Of a DNA stretch of 64,000 nucleotides, positions 1 through 7,671 are shown in pieces. This DNA comes from SAT2750 sp964476375 (GTDB lineage: Bacteria > Planctomycetota > Planctomycetia > Pirellulales > Pirellulaceae). The notes under the pieces were generated by a model. It was not told the origin of the DNA. It was given only the letters and a program-made list of their open reading frames with translations, and ran no database searches. Numbering within the stretch: position 1 is the stretch's first letter; each line of letters opens with the position of its first letter. The position numbers and the translations under genes are program-made. The stretch lies in assembly GCA_964476375.1 (NCBI GenBank), contig CAYYZW010000116.1, positions 1 to 64,000 on the forward strand, read 5' to 3'.

Positions 1-2
1 CC

Positions 3-824
3 ACAGGAGATGAAACGGGGCGCAACTCGCACGTCGACCCGGCCGTCCCCTACGCCGAACCGCGCCTGCCGTCGCTCAAGGAGCTGCCCGATATCGATGT
101 CCGCCGCCTCTCCAGCCGCCGCAGCCTGCTGGAGAAGTTCGACAGCGGCGTGGAGCAGTTCTCCAGGCTGGAAGACGTCAAGACGATCAATTACTACAGG
201 CAGCGGGCCTTTGACCTGATCACCTCCAAGAAGACCCGCAGGGCATTTGACCTGGCAGCCGAAAAACCCCGTACCCGCGAGCGTTACGGGCGAAACCTGT
301 TCGGCAACTGCATGCTCACCGCCCGCCGGCTGGTCGAGGCGGGCGTCAAGTTCGTGGGCGTGACCACCGAGTCGGAATACCAGCAGGGGATCGGGGCAGG
401 GCAGTGGGACACACACGGTAATAACTTTGACCTGCTGAGGAATTTCAACCTGCCGACCCTGGACCAGAACTACAGTGCCCTGGTCAGCGACCTGGAAGAG
501 CGGGGCATGCTCGACTCGACCCTGGTGATCGTGATGGGCGAGATGGGCCGTACCCCCTGGGTCAAGGACAACGGCGGCCGTGACCACTGGACGCAGTGCG
601 GCTTTATCCTGATGACCGGGGGTGGCGTCAAGAAAGGCTTCGTCCACGGCATCAGCGACAACCACGCCGCCTGGCCGATCGATTCACCCGTCTCCTCGGC
701 CGACTACGTGGCGACCGTCTACCAGCTATTGGGAATCGACCCCCACATGACCATCCGGGACGAGTTCGACAACCAGGTCCCGATCGCCCTGGAAGGCGAA
801 CCGGTCCACGAGGTGATTGCCTGA
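3..824 (+). CDS. DUF1501 family secreted protein, C-terminal part (5' end outside window)
   Basis: The reading frame is open to the left edge, so this is the last ~273 residues of a longer protein; full members here are 448-486 aa. DUF1501 (PF07394) proteins belong to the alkaline-phosphatase/sulfatase-like superfamily, are normally Tat-exported and have no established substrate. Family signatures are visible: the RERYGRNLFG block, the GEMGRTP motif and the GGRDHW motif, in that order, followed by the usual C-terminal segment ending in a Leu-Gly-Ile-Asp-Pro stretch. It converges on ureC with only 4 nt between the stop codons, so there is no room for an ordinary terminator. It is one of six DUF1501 genes in the window. 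The family call is firm; the biochemical role is unknown. Confidence 0.9.
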   Translation, partial: TGDETGRNSHVDPAVPYAEPRLPSLKELPDIDVRRLSSRRSLLEKFDSGVEQFSRLEDVKTINYYRQRAFDLITSKKTRRAFDLAAEKPRTRERYGRNLFGNCMLTARRLVEAGVKFVGVTTESEYQQGIGAGQWDTHGNNFDLLRNFNLPTLDQNYSALVSDLEERGMLDSTLVIVMGEMGRTPWVKDNGGRDHWTQCGFILMTGGGVKKGFVHGISDNHAAWPIDSPVSSADYVATVYQLLGIDPHMTIRDEFDNQVPIALEGEPVHEVIA

Positions 825-828
825 CCTC

Positions 829-2544
829 TTAAAAGAGGAAGTACCGCTGCGCCAGCGGCAGCTTCTCGGCCGGTTCGCAGGTCAGGTGCTCGCCATCGGC
901 CGTGACCCGGAAAGTTTCCGGCTCGACGGTGATTTCCGGCGTGGCGTCGTTGAGCTTCATATCCGACTTGCCCACCGACCGGCAGCCAATCACTGGCTCC
1001 ACTCGCTTGTTGAGGCCATAGTCCGCCGTTCCCTGCTGCTCGTGGCAGGCCTGGCTGACAAAAGCAATCGAGATCGGGCTGGCAGCCCGGCCGTAACCGC
1101 CAAACATCGGCCGCATGAAGATCGGCTGGGGTGTGGGAATGGAGGCATTCGGATCCCCCATCTGGGCCCAGGCGATCACGCCCCCCTTGATCACCAGTTC
1201 CGGCTTGACGCCAAAAAAGGCGGGGTTCCAGAGTGTCAGGTCGGCCAGCTTGCCGACCGAGACCGAGCCGATATGGTCCGACATGCCGTGGGCGATCGCC
1301 GGGTTGATCGTGTACTTGGCCACGTACCGCTTGATGCGATGGTTGTCGTTCTGATCCGAGTCCTCCGGCAGCGGTCCCCGCTGCTGCCGCATCTTGCTGG
1401 CGGTCTGCCAGGTTCGGCAGATCACCTCGCCCACCCGGCCCATCGCCTGCGAGTCGGAGCCCATGATGCTGATCGCACCCAGGTCGTGCAGGATATCCTC
1501 GGCGGCGATCGTCTCCCCCCGGATCCGGCTCTCGGCAAAGGCCACGTCCTCCGGCAGGTTCTTGTCCAGGTGGTGACAGACCATCAGCATGTCGAGATGC
1601 TCGTCAATCGTGTTGACCGTGAAGGGCCGCGTGGGATTGGTTGAACTGGGCAGCACGTTTGCCTCGCCACAGACCCGCAGGATATCCGGGGCATGGCCGC
1701 CGCCGGCACCCTCGGAGTGATAGGTGTGGATCGTGCGGCCCTTGAAGGCCGCAATCGACTGCTCGACAAACCCCGATTCATTCAGCGTGTCCGTATGAAT
1801 CGCAACCTGGATATCGTACTGCTCTGCCACCCCCAGGCAGCAGTCGATCGTCGCCGGCGTGGTCCCCCAGTCCTCGTGCAGCTTGAGCCCCACCGCCCCG
1901 CCGACAATCTGCTCGGCCAGCCCCTCCGGCTTGGACGCGTTCCCCTTACCCAAAAAGCCAAAGTTCAGTGGCAGGTCGTCGGTCGCCTGCAGCATCATGC
2001 CGATATGGGCCGCCCCGGGTGTACAGGTCGTCGCGCAGGTTCCGGTGGCCGGGCCGGTCCCGCCCCCGAGCATCGTGGTCACGCCACTGGCGATTGCCTC
2101 GTCGACCTGCTGCGGACAGATAAAGTGAATATGCGTGTCCAGGGCCCCGGCAGTCAGTACCAGCCCCTCGCCGGCAATCGCCTCGGTGGTGACACCAACG
2201 ATCATCCCCTCGTCCACTCCCGCCATCACATCCGGGTTCCCCGCCTTGCCGATGCCGACGATGCGTCCGTCCTTGATGCCGATATCGGCCTTGTAGATGC
2301 CGTCATAGTCCACCACCAGGGCATTGGTGATCACCAGGTCCAGTGCATCGGCCTGCGAGACTCCCGAGGCCTGTCCCATGCCATCCCGCAGGACCTTGCC
2401 ACCACCGAACTTGCACTCATCGCCATAGACCGTGAAATCTTTTTCCACCTCGAGCGTCAGGGCCGTGTCACCCAGCCGCAGCCGGTCACCCGTGGTGGGG
2501 CCGAAAATCTCCGCGTAATCGGATCGATTGATCTGGTATGCCAT
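829..2544 (-). CDS. ureC: Urease alpha (catalytic) subunit
   Basis: Hydrolyses urea to ammonia and carbamate at a cytoplasmic di-nickel centre. The 571 aa match the family length of about 567-570. All active-site residues are present: nickel ligands His138 and His140 (THIHF), the carbamylated Lys221 in GLKLHEDWG, His250 and His276, the flap Cys323-His324 in MVCHHL, and Asp364 in GSDSQAMGR. It is the last gene of the urt-ure run, 33 nt after the fused ureAB gene, with which it would form the holoenzyme. Nickel loading requires UreD, UreF and UreG, all encoded nearby. Start ATG at 2544 follows a GAGGGTGAGACG stretch on the minus strand. Nothing suggests loss of function. Confidence 0.98.
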   Translation of the reverse strand: MAYQINRSDYAEIFGPTTGDRLRLGDTALTLEVEKDFTVYGDECKFGGGKVLRDGMGQASGVSQADALDLVITNALVVDYDGIYKADIGIKDGRIVGIGKAGNPDVMAGVDEGMIVGVTTEAIAGEGLVLTAGALDTHIHFICPQQVDEAIASGVTTMLGGGTGPATGTCATTCTPGAAHIGMMLQATDDLPLNFGFLGKGNASKPEGLAEQIVGGAVGLKLHEDWGTTPATIDCCLGVAEQYDIQVAIHTDTLNESGFVEQSIAAFKGRTIHTYHSEGAGGGHAPDILRVCGEANVLPSSTNPTRPFTVNTIDEHLDMLMVCHHLDKNLPEDVAFAESRIRGETIAAEDILHDLGAISIMGSDSQAMGRVGEVICRTWQTASKMRQQRGPLPEDSDQNDNHRIKRYVAKYTINPAIAHGMSDHIGSVSVGKLADLTLWNPAFFGVKPELVIKGGVIAWAQMGDPNASIPTPQPIFMRPMFGGYGRAASPISIAFVSQACHEQQGTADYGLNKRVEPVIGCRSVGKSDMKLNDATPEITVEPETFRVTADGEHLTCEPAEKLPLAQRYFLF

Positions 2545-2577
2545 CGACGTCTCACCCTCTTCTTATCGTGATCGTGC

Positions 2578-3339
2578 TCAAACCACCTCGTGCCCGAAAC
2601 CCTGCTCGCCCAGCCGCTCGAGCGTCGCCTCTTTCCCCTCGTCACTGACCGCCCCATCGGCCAGGTTATTGCCACCCCGGATCACCCGGTTACCGGCAAT
2701 CTCCACCAGCACCACGCTCTTGGTCTCTCCCGGCTCAAACCGAACGGCCGTACCGGCCGGGATATCCAGCCGCGTGCCATAGGCCTGCTCGCGATCAAAG
2801 CTGAGCTGCGGGTTGGTCTCCACAAAGTGATAATGGCTGCCCACCTGGATCGGCCGGTCCCCGCGGTTGGTCACTTCCAGCGTGACCGTCTGGCGGCCCT
2901 CGTTGAGCGTGATCTCCCCGTCCTCGCTGGCACAGGTCCCCGGCACATCCCCCGCGTCTTCCATCTCACCAAAGACCGACAGCTCGGGAACCGGCAGGAA
3001 GCTGCCATAGAGCGCCAGTTCCAGGTTGCCGTCCTCGGCAGCGATCGGGTGGTGCACGGTGACCAGCTTGGTCCCGTCCGGGAACGTCCCCTCGACCTGC
3101 ACCTCGGCGATCATCTCCGGCACACCCGCCATCACCTGGCGACGGCCCAGCAGCTGCCGGCCCGTGTCCATCAGCTCGGCTACCGAGCGGCCATCCCGGA
3201 TCATCTCCAGCAGCTGGCAGGCGATCAGGGCGACCGCCTCGGGATAATTCAGCCGGCGGCCACGGGCCAATCTCTTCTGTGCCAGCACACCGGCCTGGTG
3301 CAGCATCAGCTTTTCGGTTTCACGCGGTGAAAGGTGCAT
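2578..3339 (-). CDS. ureAB: Fused urease gamma-beta subunit
   Basis: A single 253-aa chain combines what most bacteria make as two proteins. Residues 1-100 are the gamma subunit (UreA: LSPRETEKLMLH start, NYPEAVALI, and EVQVEGTFPDGTKLVTVHHPI end). Residues ~140-253 are the beta subunit (UreB: GEITLNEGR, the VGSHYHFVETNPQLSF block, and the final RGGNNLADG region). A ~35-residue acidic linker joins them. Such fusions are known in other bacteria, Helicobacter UreA being the classic case, so the fusion is unusual but not unique. Spacing is 33 nt to ureC and 15 nt from ureD, so the genes are presumably co-transcribed. Both modules look full length and intact. Confidence 0.96.
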   Translation of the reverse strand: MHLSPRETEKLMLHQAGVLAQKRLARGRRLNYPEAVALIACQLLEMIRDGRSVAELMDTGRQLLGRRQVMAGVPEMIAEVQVEGTFPDGTKLVTVHHPIAAEDGNLELALYGSFLPVPELSVFGEMEDAGDVPGTCASEDGEITLNEGRQTVTLEVTNRGDRPIQVGSHYHFVETNPQLSFDREQAYGTRLDIPAGTAVRFEPGETKSVVLVEIAGNRVIRGGNNLADGAVSDEGKEATLERLGEQGFGHEVV

Positions 3340-3354
3340 ATGTGCTCCCCCTGA

Positions 3355-4179
3355 CTACCATTTGCGTTCCCACGGCGCAGCTCCCAGCAGCGGTTCTAGC
3401 CAAGATAACCTCTGGCGAAGCCGGTCGGCAACCAGTTGCGTGGAGATTCCTGCCAGGCGGTAGACCGCTCCCCAGTCGTGCGGGCTGACCGCCTCGATCA
3501 ACTCCGCCTCTCGCTCTACCGGGCGTGCTACCAGCTCCGCGGCCAGTGCCGCCGCTGCCGTTTCCACCTGCGGTCCGGCCAGTACCATCAGGCCCAGGCA
3601 GTGAAAGCGTCCCAGCCGGAAGGAACCGTCCAGGGGTCCGATCTCCGGATCCAGCAGCAGTGCATCGGCCAGCAGGTGCTGTTCGCCACGGTGGACGTCA
3701 ATGCGACTCTGGTAGCTGGAAAAATCCCAGGCTTCCCCATAACCCCGCCGGCCGCTGGTCAGCCAGTCGACAATCACCAGTGAGCTGGTTGCTGCAAGCT
3801 GGAAATCCTGTCGCTGCTGAAAGATCGCATCCGCATAGCAGGTAATCGGGTCCGGGGCGACCACGACCAGTGCCTCCTCGGCGACTTCCACGGACAGCGA
3901 CTGGCGGCATCCTTTCTTTTCCGGGTCCCGGTAGACCTTGCTGGAGGCCTGCGTGGTCAGCACGCAACGGGCCCCGGCGTGGAGTGTCATGTCCAGGTGG
4001 GTCCTGTCCCCGGCCACCATGCCGCCGCCAAAGGTGCTGGTATAGACCCAGGCAGCCGGGTGACGGCGGCGAGGGGTGAGCAGCTTGAGCGGGCTGCTGG
4101 CCTGCGACCGGGTGACCACGGTCCGGCCGGCCACCTTTTGCAGTTCCAGCGTTCCATGGCCCGGAGGAGAAGCGATCAT
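3355..4179 (-). CDS. ureD: Urease accessory protein UreD (UreH)
   Basis: UreD is the scaffold that docks on apo-urease and delivers nickel from the UreF-UreG complex. The 274 aa fit the family. Recognisable blocks are the TPRRRHPAAWVYTSTFGGGMVAGD segment at residues ~36-59 (contains the typical GGG-x-GD), LTTQASSKVYR, the PDPITCYADA segment and the DWLTSGRRGYGE segment. It sits between urtE (18 nt) and ureAB (15 nt) in the minus-strand run, while its partners UreF and UreG are encoded about 9 kb away on the plus strand. This splits the accessory set into two transcription units. Confidence 0.93.
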   Translation of the reverse strand: MIASPPGHGTLELQKVAGRTVVTRSQASSPLKLLTPRRRHPAAWVYTSTFGGGMVAGDRTHLDMTLHAGARCVLTTQASSKVYRDPEKKGCRQSLSVEVAEEALVVVAPDPITCYADAIFQQRQDFQLAATSSLVIVDWLTSGRRGYGEAWDFSSYQSRIDVHRGEQHLLADALLLDPEIGPLDGSFRLGRFHCLGLMVLAGPQVETAAAALAAELVARPVEREAELIEAVSPHDWGAVYRLAGISTQLVADRLRQRLSWLEPLLGAAPWERKW

Positions 4180-4197
4180 CGACTCTGCCCCTGTTGG

Positions 4198-4893
4198 CTA
4201 GACACTGAGGTACTCGGATACCAGCTCTTCGGTCAGCGTGCCGGTCTCCCCCCCGGCGACCACGCGGCCCCGGTTCATGATGTAGAAGTCATGACCGAAC
4301 TCGCGGACAAAATCCAGGTACTGCTCCACCAGCACGATGGTCACCCCTCGCTCATTGGCCAGCATGCTCAGGACCTCCCCGATCTGCTGGATGATATTCG
4401 GCTGGATGCCCTCGGTCGGCTCATCCAGCAGCAGTACCTTGGGGTTTCCCACCAGCGCGCGGGCAATGGCCAGCTGCTGCTGCTGTCCGCCGGAGAGGTC
4501 TCCCCCCATCCGCCTGAGCATCTGCTCCAGCACGGGAAACATCTCCAGCACCTCGTGCGGAATCCTCCGCGAGCCACGAGGATCTGCCTCCAGGCCGACC
4601 AGCAGGTTTTCCTCGACGGTCAGGCGGGGAAAGATCTGTCGCCCCTGGGGGACCATCCCCAGCCCCGCATGGGCCCGCTTGTTGGCACCCAGCTGGGTGA
4701 TGTCCTGCTGGCCCAGCATCAGGCTGCCCGCGGTCGGCTTGAGCAGTCCCATGATGTTCTTCAGGAGCGTGGTCTTACCCACGCCGTTACGGCCAATCAC
4801 GCAGGTAATCCTGCCCGGCTTCATCTCCATATCGACTTCCTGCAGTGTCCGGATGGACCCGTAGGAGAAAGCGAGTTGATTGATTGTCAGCAT
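4198..4893 (-). CDS. urtE: Urea ABC transporter ATP-binding protein UrtE
   Basis: One of the two ATPases of the Urt high-affinity urea importer (branched-chain amino-acid transporter family). The 231 aa are full length. Visible motifs are Walker A GRNGVGKTT (residues ~34-42), the signature LSGGQQQQLAIARAL, Walker B VLLLDEPTEGIQPN, and the H-loop position occupied by VEQ (LVEQYLDF), as is normal for LivF/UrtE proteins. It lies 21 nt after the fused urtCD gene and 18 nt before ureD, so transporter and enzyme are made together. UrtE is distinguished from UrtD by the EPTEGIQPNIIQQIG segment. Confidence 0.96.
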   Translation of the reverse strand: MLTINQLAFSYGSIRTLQEVDMEMKPGRITCVIGRNGVGKTTLLKNIMGLLKPTAGSLMLGQQDITQLGANKRAHAGLGMVPQGRQIFPRLTVEENLLVGLEADPRGSRRIPHEVLEMFPVLEQMLRRMGGDLSGGQQQQLAIARALVGNPKVLLLDEPTEGIQPNIIQQIGEVLSMLANERGVTIVLVEQYLDFVREFGHDFYIMNRGRVVAGGETGTLTEELVSEYLSV

Positions 4894-4914
4894 GGTTTCA
4901 TTCCCGCTCGGTCG

Positions 4915-7671
4915 CTAGCGACCCAGGTAGGCCTCCACGACTCTCTCGTCCGCCTGCACTTCTTCCATCGATCCGGATGCCATGATCAGGCCCTCGTTGA
5001 GGACCACCACCGGGGCATTAAGCAGTCGGACAAATTCCATATCGTGTTCGATCACGATAATACTGTGATCCTCCTGCAGTTCCAGCAGGAGCTCCGCCGT
5101 CAGCACGGTCTCCTCGTCGGTCAGCCCGGCTGCCGGCTCGTCGACCAGCAGGAGTTCCGGATCAGAAAGGATCAGCATGCTGATCTCCAGCCATTGCCGC
5201 TGGCCGTGGCTGAGGAACTTGACCAGCCGGTAGGCATCATCATCCAGCCGAACCCGACCGAGCATCTGCATGATGCGGTCACGTTCCGTGCGCGACGTAC
5301 CTCGCCAGAGGTTGCGCGTGAGACCCTGCGAGTCGGGCAGGGCCAGCTCCATGTTCTCAAAGACGGTCAGGCTGTCGTAGATGGTGGGAGTCTGGAACTT
5401 GCGGCCCACGCCCATCAGGGCAATATTCGCCTCGCTCTCCTCGGTGATATCCTCCCCGCTGAAGATAACCCGTCCGGTTGTAGGGCGTGTCTTTCCGCTG
5501 ATCACGTCACAGAGCGTGGTCTTGCCTGCCCCGTTGGGGCCGATGATCACCTGCAGCATGTAGTGCGGCAGATGAAACTCATCGATATCGAGTGCCTTGA
5601 AGCCGTCAAAGACCACCGTCAGGTCATGCACCGAGAGAATATCAGCCTCGATCTGTGGCTTGTCCCCCTGCAGCCTCTGAATATTGGCGACCCGGCGCAG
5701 CCTTTCCTGGATGTCCAGGCTGCCGGCATCCTGGTCCTCTTCCTCGAGGCCATCACGGACATCGATTTGCAGGCCGGGCGGCTCGCCAAACCGGTTGGCT
5801 TCCGCCGTCCCGCCCAGGCTCATCACCACGAACAGCCCTACCAGGAAAGGCGCCACCCAGTCCACGCCAGCCATCGGTAACTGCAGCCAGACAGCCAGTG
5901 AAAACACCACCAGCATGAGCCACCAGGCGGAGACGCCCACGTCATGGGTGCGGCGGACGGTGACTGCCACATAGGGGATCAGCATCACCGCCAGGTAGCC
6001 GACCAGGACCAGGCGGAGGACCCAGGTAATCGTCTTCATCGTCTCATCAGGAGTCTCGATCACCTCCTCGCCGGTGAAGATCTGCGCGAACCCGTTGGGG
6101 TCGACCAGCATGGCTGCGGCTGTCAGCAGCAACAAGAAAAGCAGGTTAAAGACGGTGAAATACCAGTACTCCTTCCTTCCCGAGCGGCCGCGGAAGTTCG
6201 CATAACTGCTCACGAAACCGGCCAGCCATGGGCGGCTCGCACCGGATGGAACGGGAGGTGACCATGACCTGGAGGGGATCCCCAGCGCCTTGCCAAACCA
6301 GTGGAAGTCGCGTTTCAGGCTGACCAGTCCGTCAGGCCGTGCCAGCACCACGGCGACAAACAGCGCCCCCTGCAGGAAGGGCCACGTCTCCGGCGAACTG
6401 CCTGTCAGGTAGTTGTAGACCAGGTTGACGAAGAGGGCACCGATGATCGGCCCCGAGAGCGAGTTGCGCCCGCCAACAGCAACCCAGATGACCACCAGGA
6501 TGGATTCCTTGGGTTCCAGGTTCGTGGGAGTAAAGATCCCCATCTGGGGTGCGTAAAGCATGCCCCCCAGGCCGGCAATCATTGCCGAGACCGAGAAGAT
6601 AAAGACCTTGTAGACGTACGGGCGGTAACCGGAAAACCGCAACCGGCTCTCCTTGTCGCGGATGGCAACCAGCACCCGTCCCATCCTCGAGCGAACGATA
6701 AAGCGGCAAAGCAGGTAGACGTCCAGCAGTACCGCCACGGTCACCAGGTAAAGGATAAACTTGACATTCGGGTCGCGAAGCTCATCCAGGTCCTGGAAAT
6801 TGGTGACCACGTACCCCTTGATCCAGAGGGCCGCCCCCAGTCCCAGCAGCAGGCTCACCGCCAGGGCTCCCAGCAGCAGAGGGTCCCGCAGGAGACGGCG
6901 ATCCTTGTCGGCCAGGAACGACCGGATCCAGTTGATCATCGCCCGGGACAGGAAAAACAGGTTGACTCCCAGGAAGAGCGCAAGCAGGATACTCAGCTTC
7001 AACATGCTTCCGTCCTGGTCCGGATCAAAAAAGGGCCCCACCTGTTTAAAGCGGTTCATCCCGTTTGTGCCACAGAGCTTCATGTCGTTCATGCTGAAGA
7101 CCAGCCAGACGGCGAGCGTCAGTGCCTGGGTGAGGATGGCAAAGAAAACACCCCGCACACGACTGCGAAAGACGAAGAAGCCGATCACCAGTGCGACCAG
7201 TCCCGGGATCACAAGGCCCAGGATCACGGTAAATTCAAACCAGAAAAATGGTTTCCAGAAGAACGGAAGCAACCAGTCCTTCTGGGTCTCACCCACCCCG
7301 CCGGGGTAAACATAGAAAAGGCAGCCCGGGATCTTCCACCCCGTCGCATCCACGATCCCCTCCGGCCCGCCGTGGTGCGCCAGGTACATCCCCATCGCAT
7401 AACCGCCGAGGGCAAAGAACAGGGACTGGCAGAGACAGAGCAGGCCGGTGTACCCCCAGATCAGGTCCAGGCTGACTGCCACGATGGCAAAACAGAGGTA
7501 CCGTCCCAGCATGTTGACCTGGACAATCTCCATGTTGCCGGTCAGGTAAAGCAGCGGAACCACTCCCAGCCCCAGTGTCACCAGCAGCAGGGAGGCGGAA
7601 TCGACACGGCTTGTCCGGTCTCCACCGTCTTCTCCCAGCAACCTGGCATGCATCACGCCGGCGTCATTCAT
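4915..7671 (-). CDS. urtCD: Fused urea ABC transporter: UrtC permease - DUF805 - UrtD ATPase
   Basis: One 918-aa chain carries three modules. Residues 1-~460 are the UrtC permease (IWGYTGLLCLCQSLFFALGGYAMGMY, FRSRVRGVFFAILTQALT, RMGRVLVAIRDKESRLRFSGY, WVAVGGRNSLSGPIIGA, each partial). Residues ~482-633 are a DUF805 membrane domain (FRGRSGRKEYWYF, the conserved VRRTHDVG motif, several hydrophobic segments). Residues ~675-918 are the UrtD ATPase (Walker A GPNGAGKTT, signature LSHGQRQWLEI, Walker B LLLVDEPAAGLTD). UrtC also holds an extra ~80-residue hydrophobic insert (residues ~218-305) after the TNGMNRF motif. The start at 7671 is preferred over the in-frame ATG at 7686 because GGGAGG lies 7 nt upstream. 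That start overlaps the urtB stop by 8 nt (ATGAATGA), implying translational coupling. The domain order is seen directly; the mechanical meaning is inferred. Confidence 0.95.
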   Translation of the reverse strand: MNDAGVMHARLLGEDGGDRTSRVDSASLLLVTLGLGVVPLLYLTGNMEIVQVNMLGRYLCFAIVAVSLDLIWGYTGLLCLCQSLFFALGGYAMGMYLAHHGGPEGIVDATGWKIPGCLFYVYPGGVGETQKDWLLPFFWKPFFWFEFTVILGLVIPGLVALVIGFFVFRSRVRGVFFAILTQALTLAVWLVFSMNDMKLCGTNGMNRFKQVGPFFDPDQDGSMLKLSILLALFLGVNLFFLSRAMINWIRSFLADKDRRLLRDPLLLGALAVSLLLGLGAALWIKGYVVTNFQDLDELRDPNVKFILYLVTVAVLLDVYLLCRFIVRSRMGRVLVAIRDKESRLRFSGYRPYVYKVFIFSVSAMIAGLGGMLYAPQMGIFTPTNLEPKESILVVIWVAVGGRNSLSGPIIGALFVNLVYNYLTGSSPETWPFLQGALFVAVVLARPDGLVSLKRDFHWFGKALGIPSRSWSPPVPSGASRPWLAGFVSSYANFRGRSGRKEYWYFTVFNLLFLLLLTAAAMLVDPNGFAQIFTGEEVIETPDETMKTITWVLRLVLVGYLAVMLIPYVAVTVRRTHDVGVSAWWLMLVVFSLAVWLQLPMAGVDWVAPFLVGLFVVMSLGGTAEANRFGEPPGLQIDVRDGLEEEDQDAGSLDIQERLRRVANIQRLQGDKPQIEADILSVHDLTVVFDGFKALDIDEFHLPHYMLQVIIGPNGAGKTTLCDVISGKTRPTTGRVIFSGEDITEESEANIALMGVGRKFQTPTIYDSLTVFENMELALPDSQGLTRNLWRGTSRTERDRIMQMLGRVRLDDDAYRLVKFLSHGQRQWLEISMLILSDPELLLVDEPAAGLTDEETVLTAELLLELQEDHSIIVIEHDMEFVRLLNAPVVVLNEGLIMASGSMEEVQADERVVEAYLGR

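Noticed and set aside
829..842. CCTCTTAAAAGAGG palindrome at the ureC/DUF1501 convergent stops as a bidirectional terminator.
   Set aside because: Only about 5 bp with a tiny loop and no T-run, and it overlaps coding sequence.
3979..5880. Very long open frame on the plus strand (633 codons) opposite urtE/urtCD; similar long antisense frames at 22000-24816, 8123-9832 and 55940-58291.
   Set aside because: They lie opposite well-recognised genes and have composition skewed by the high-GC third codon position of those genes; no domain or ribosome site.
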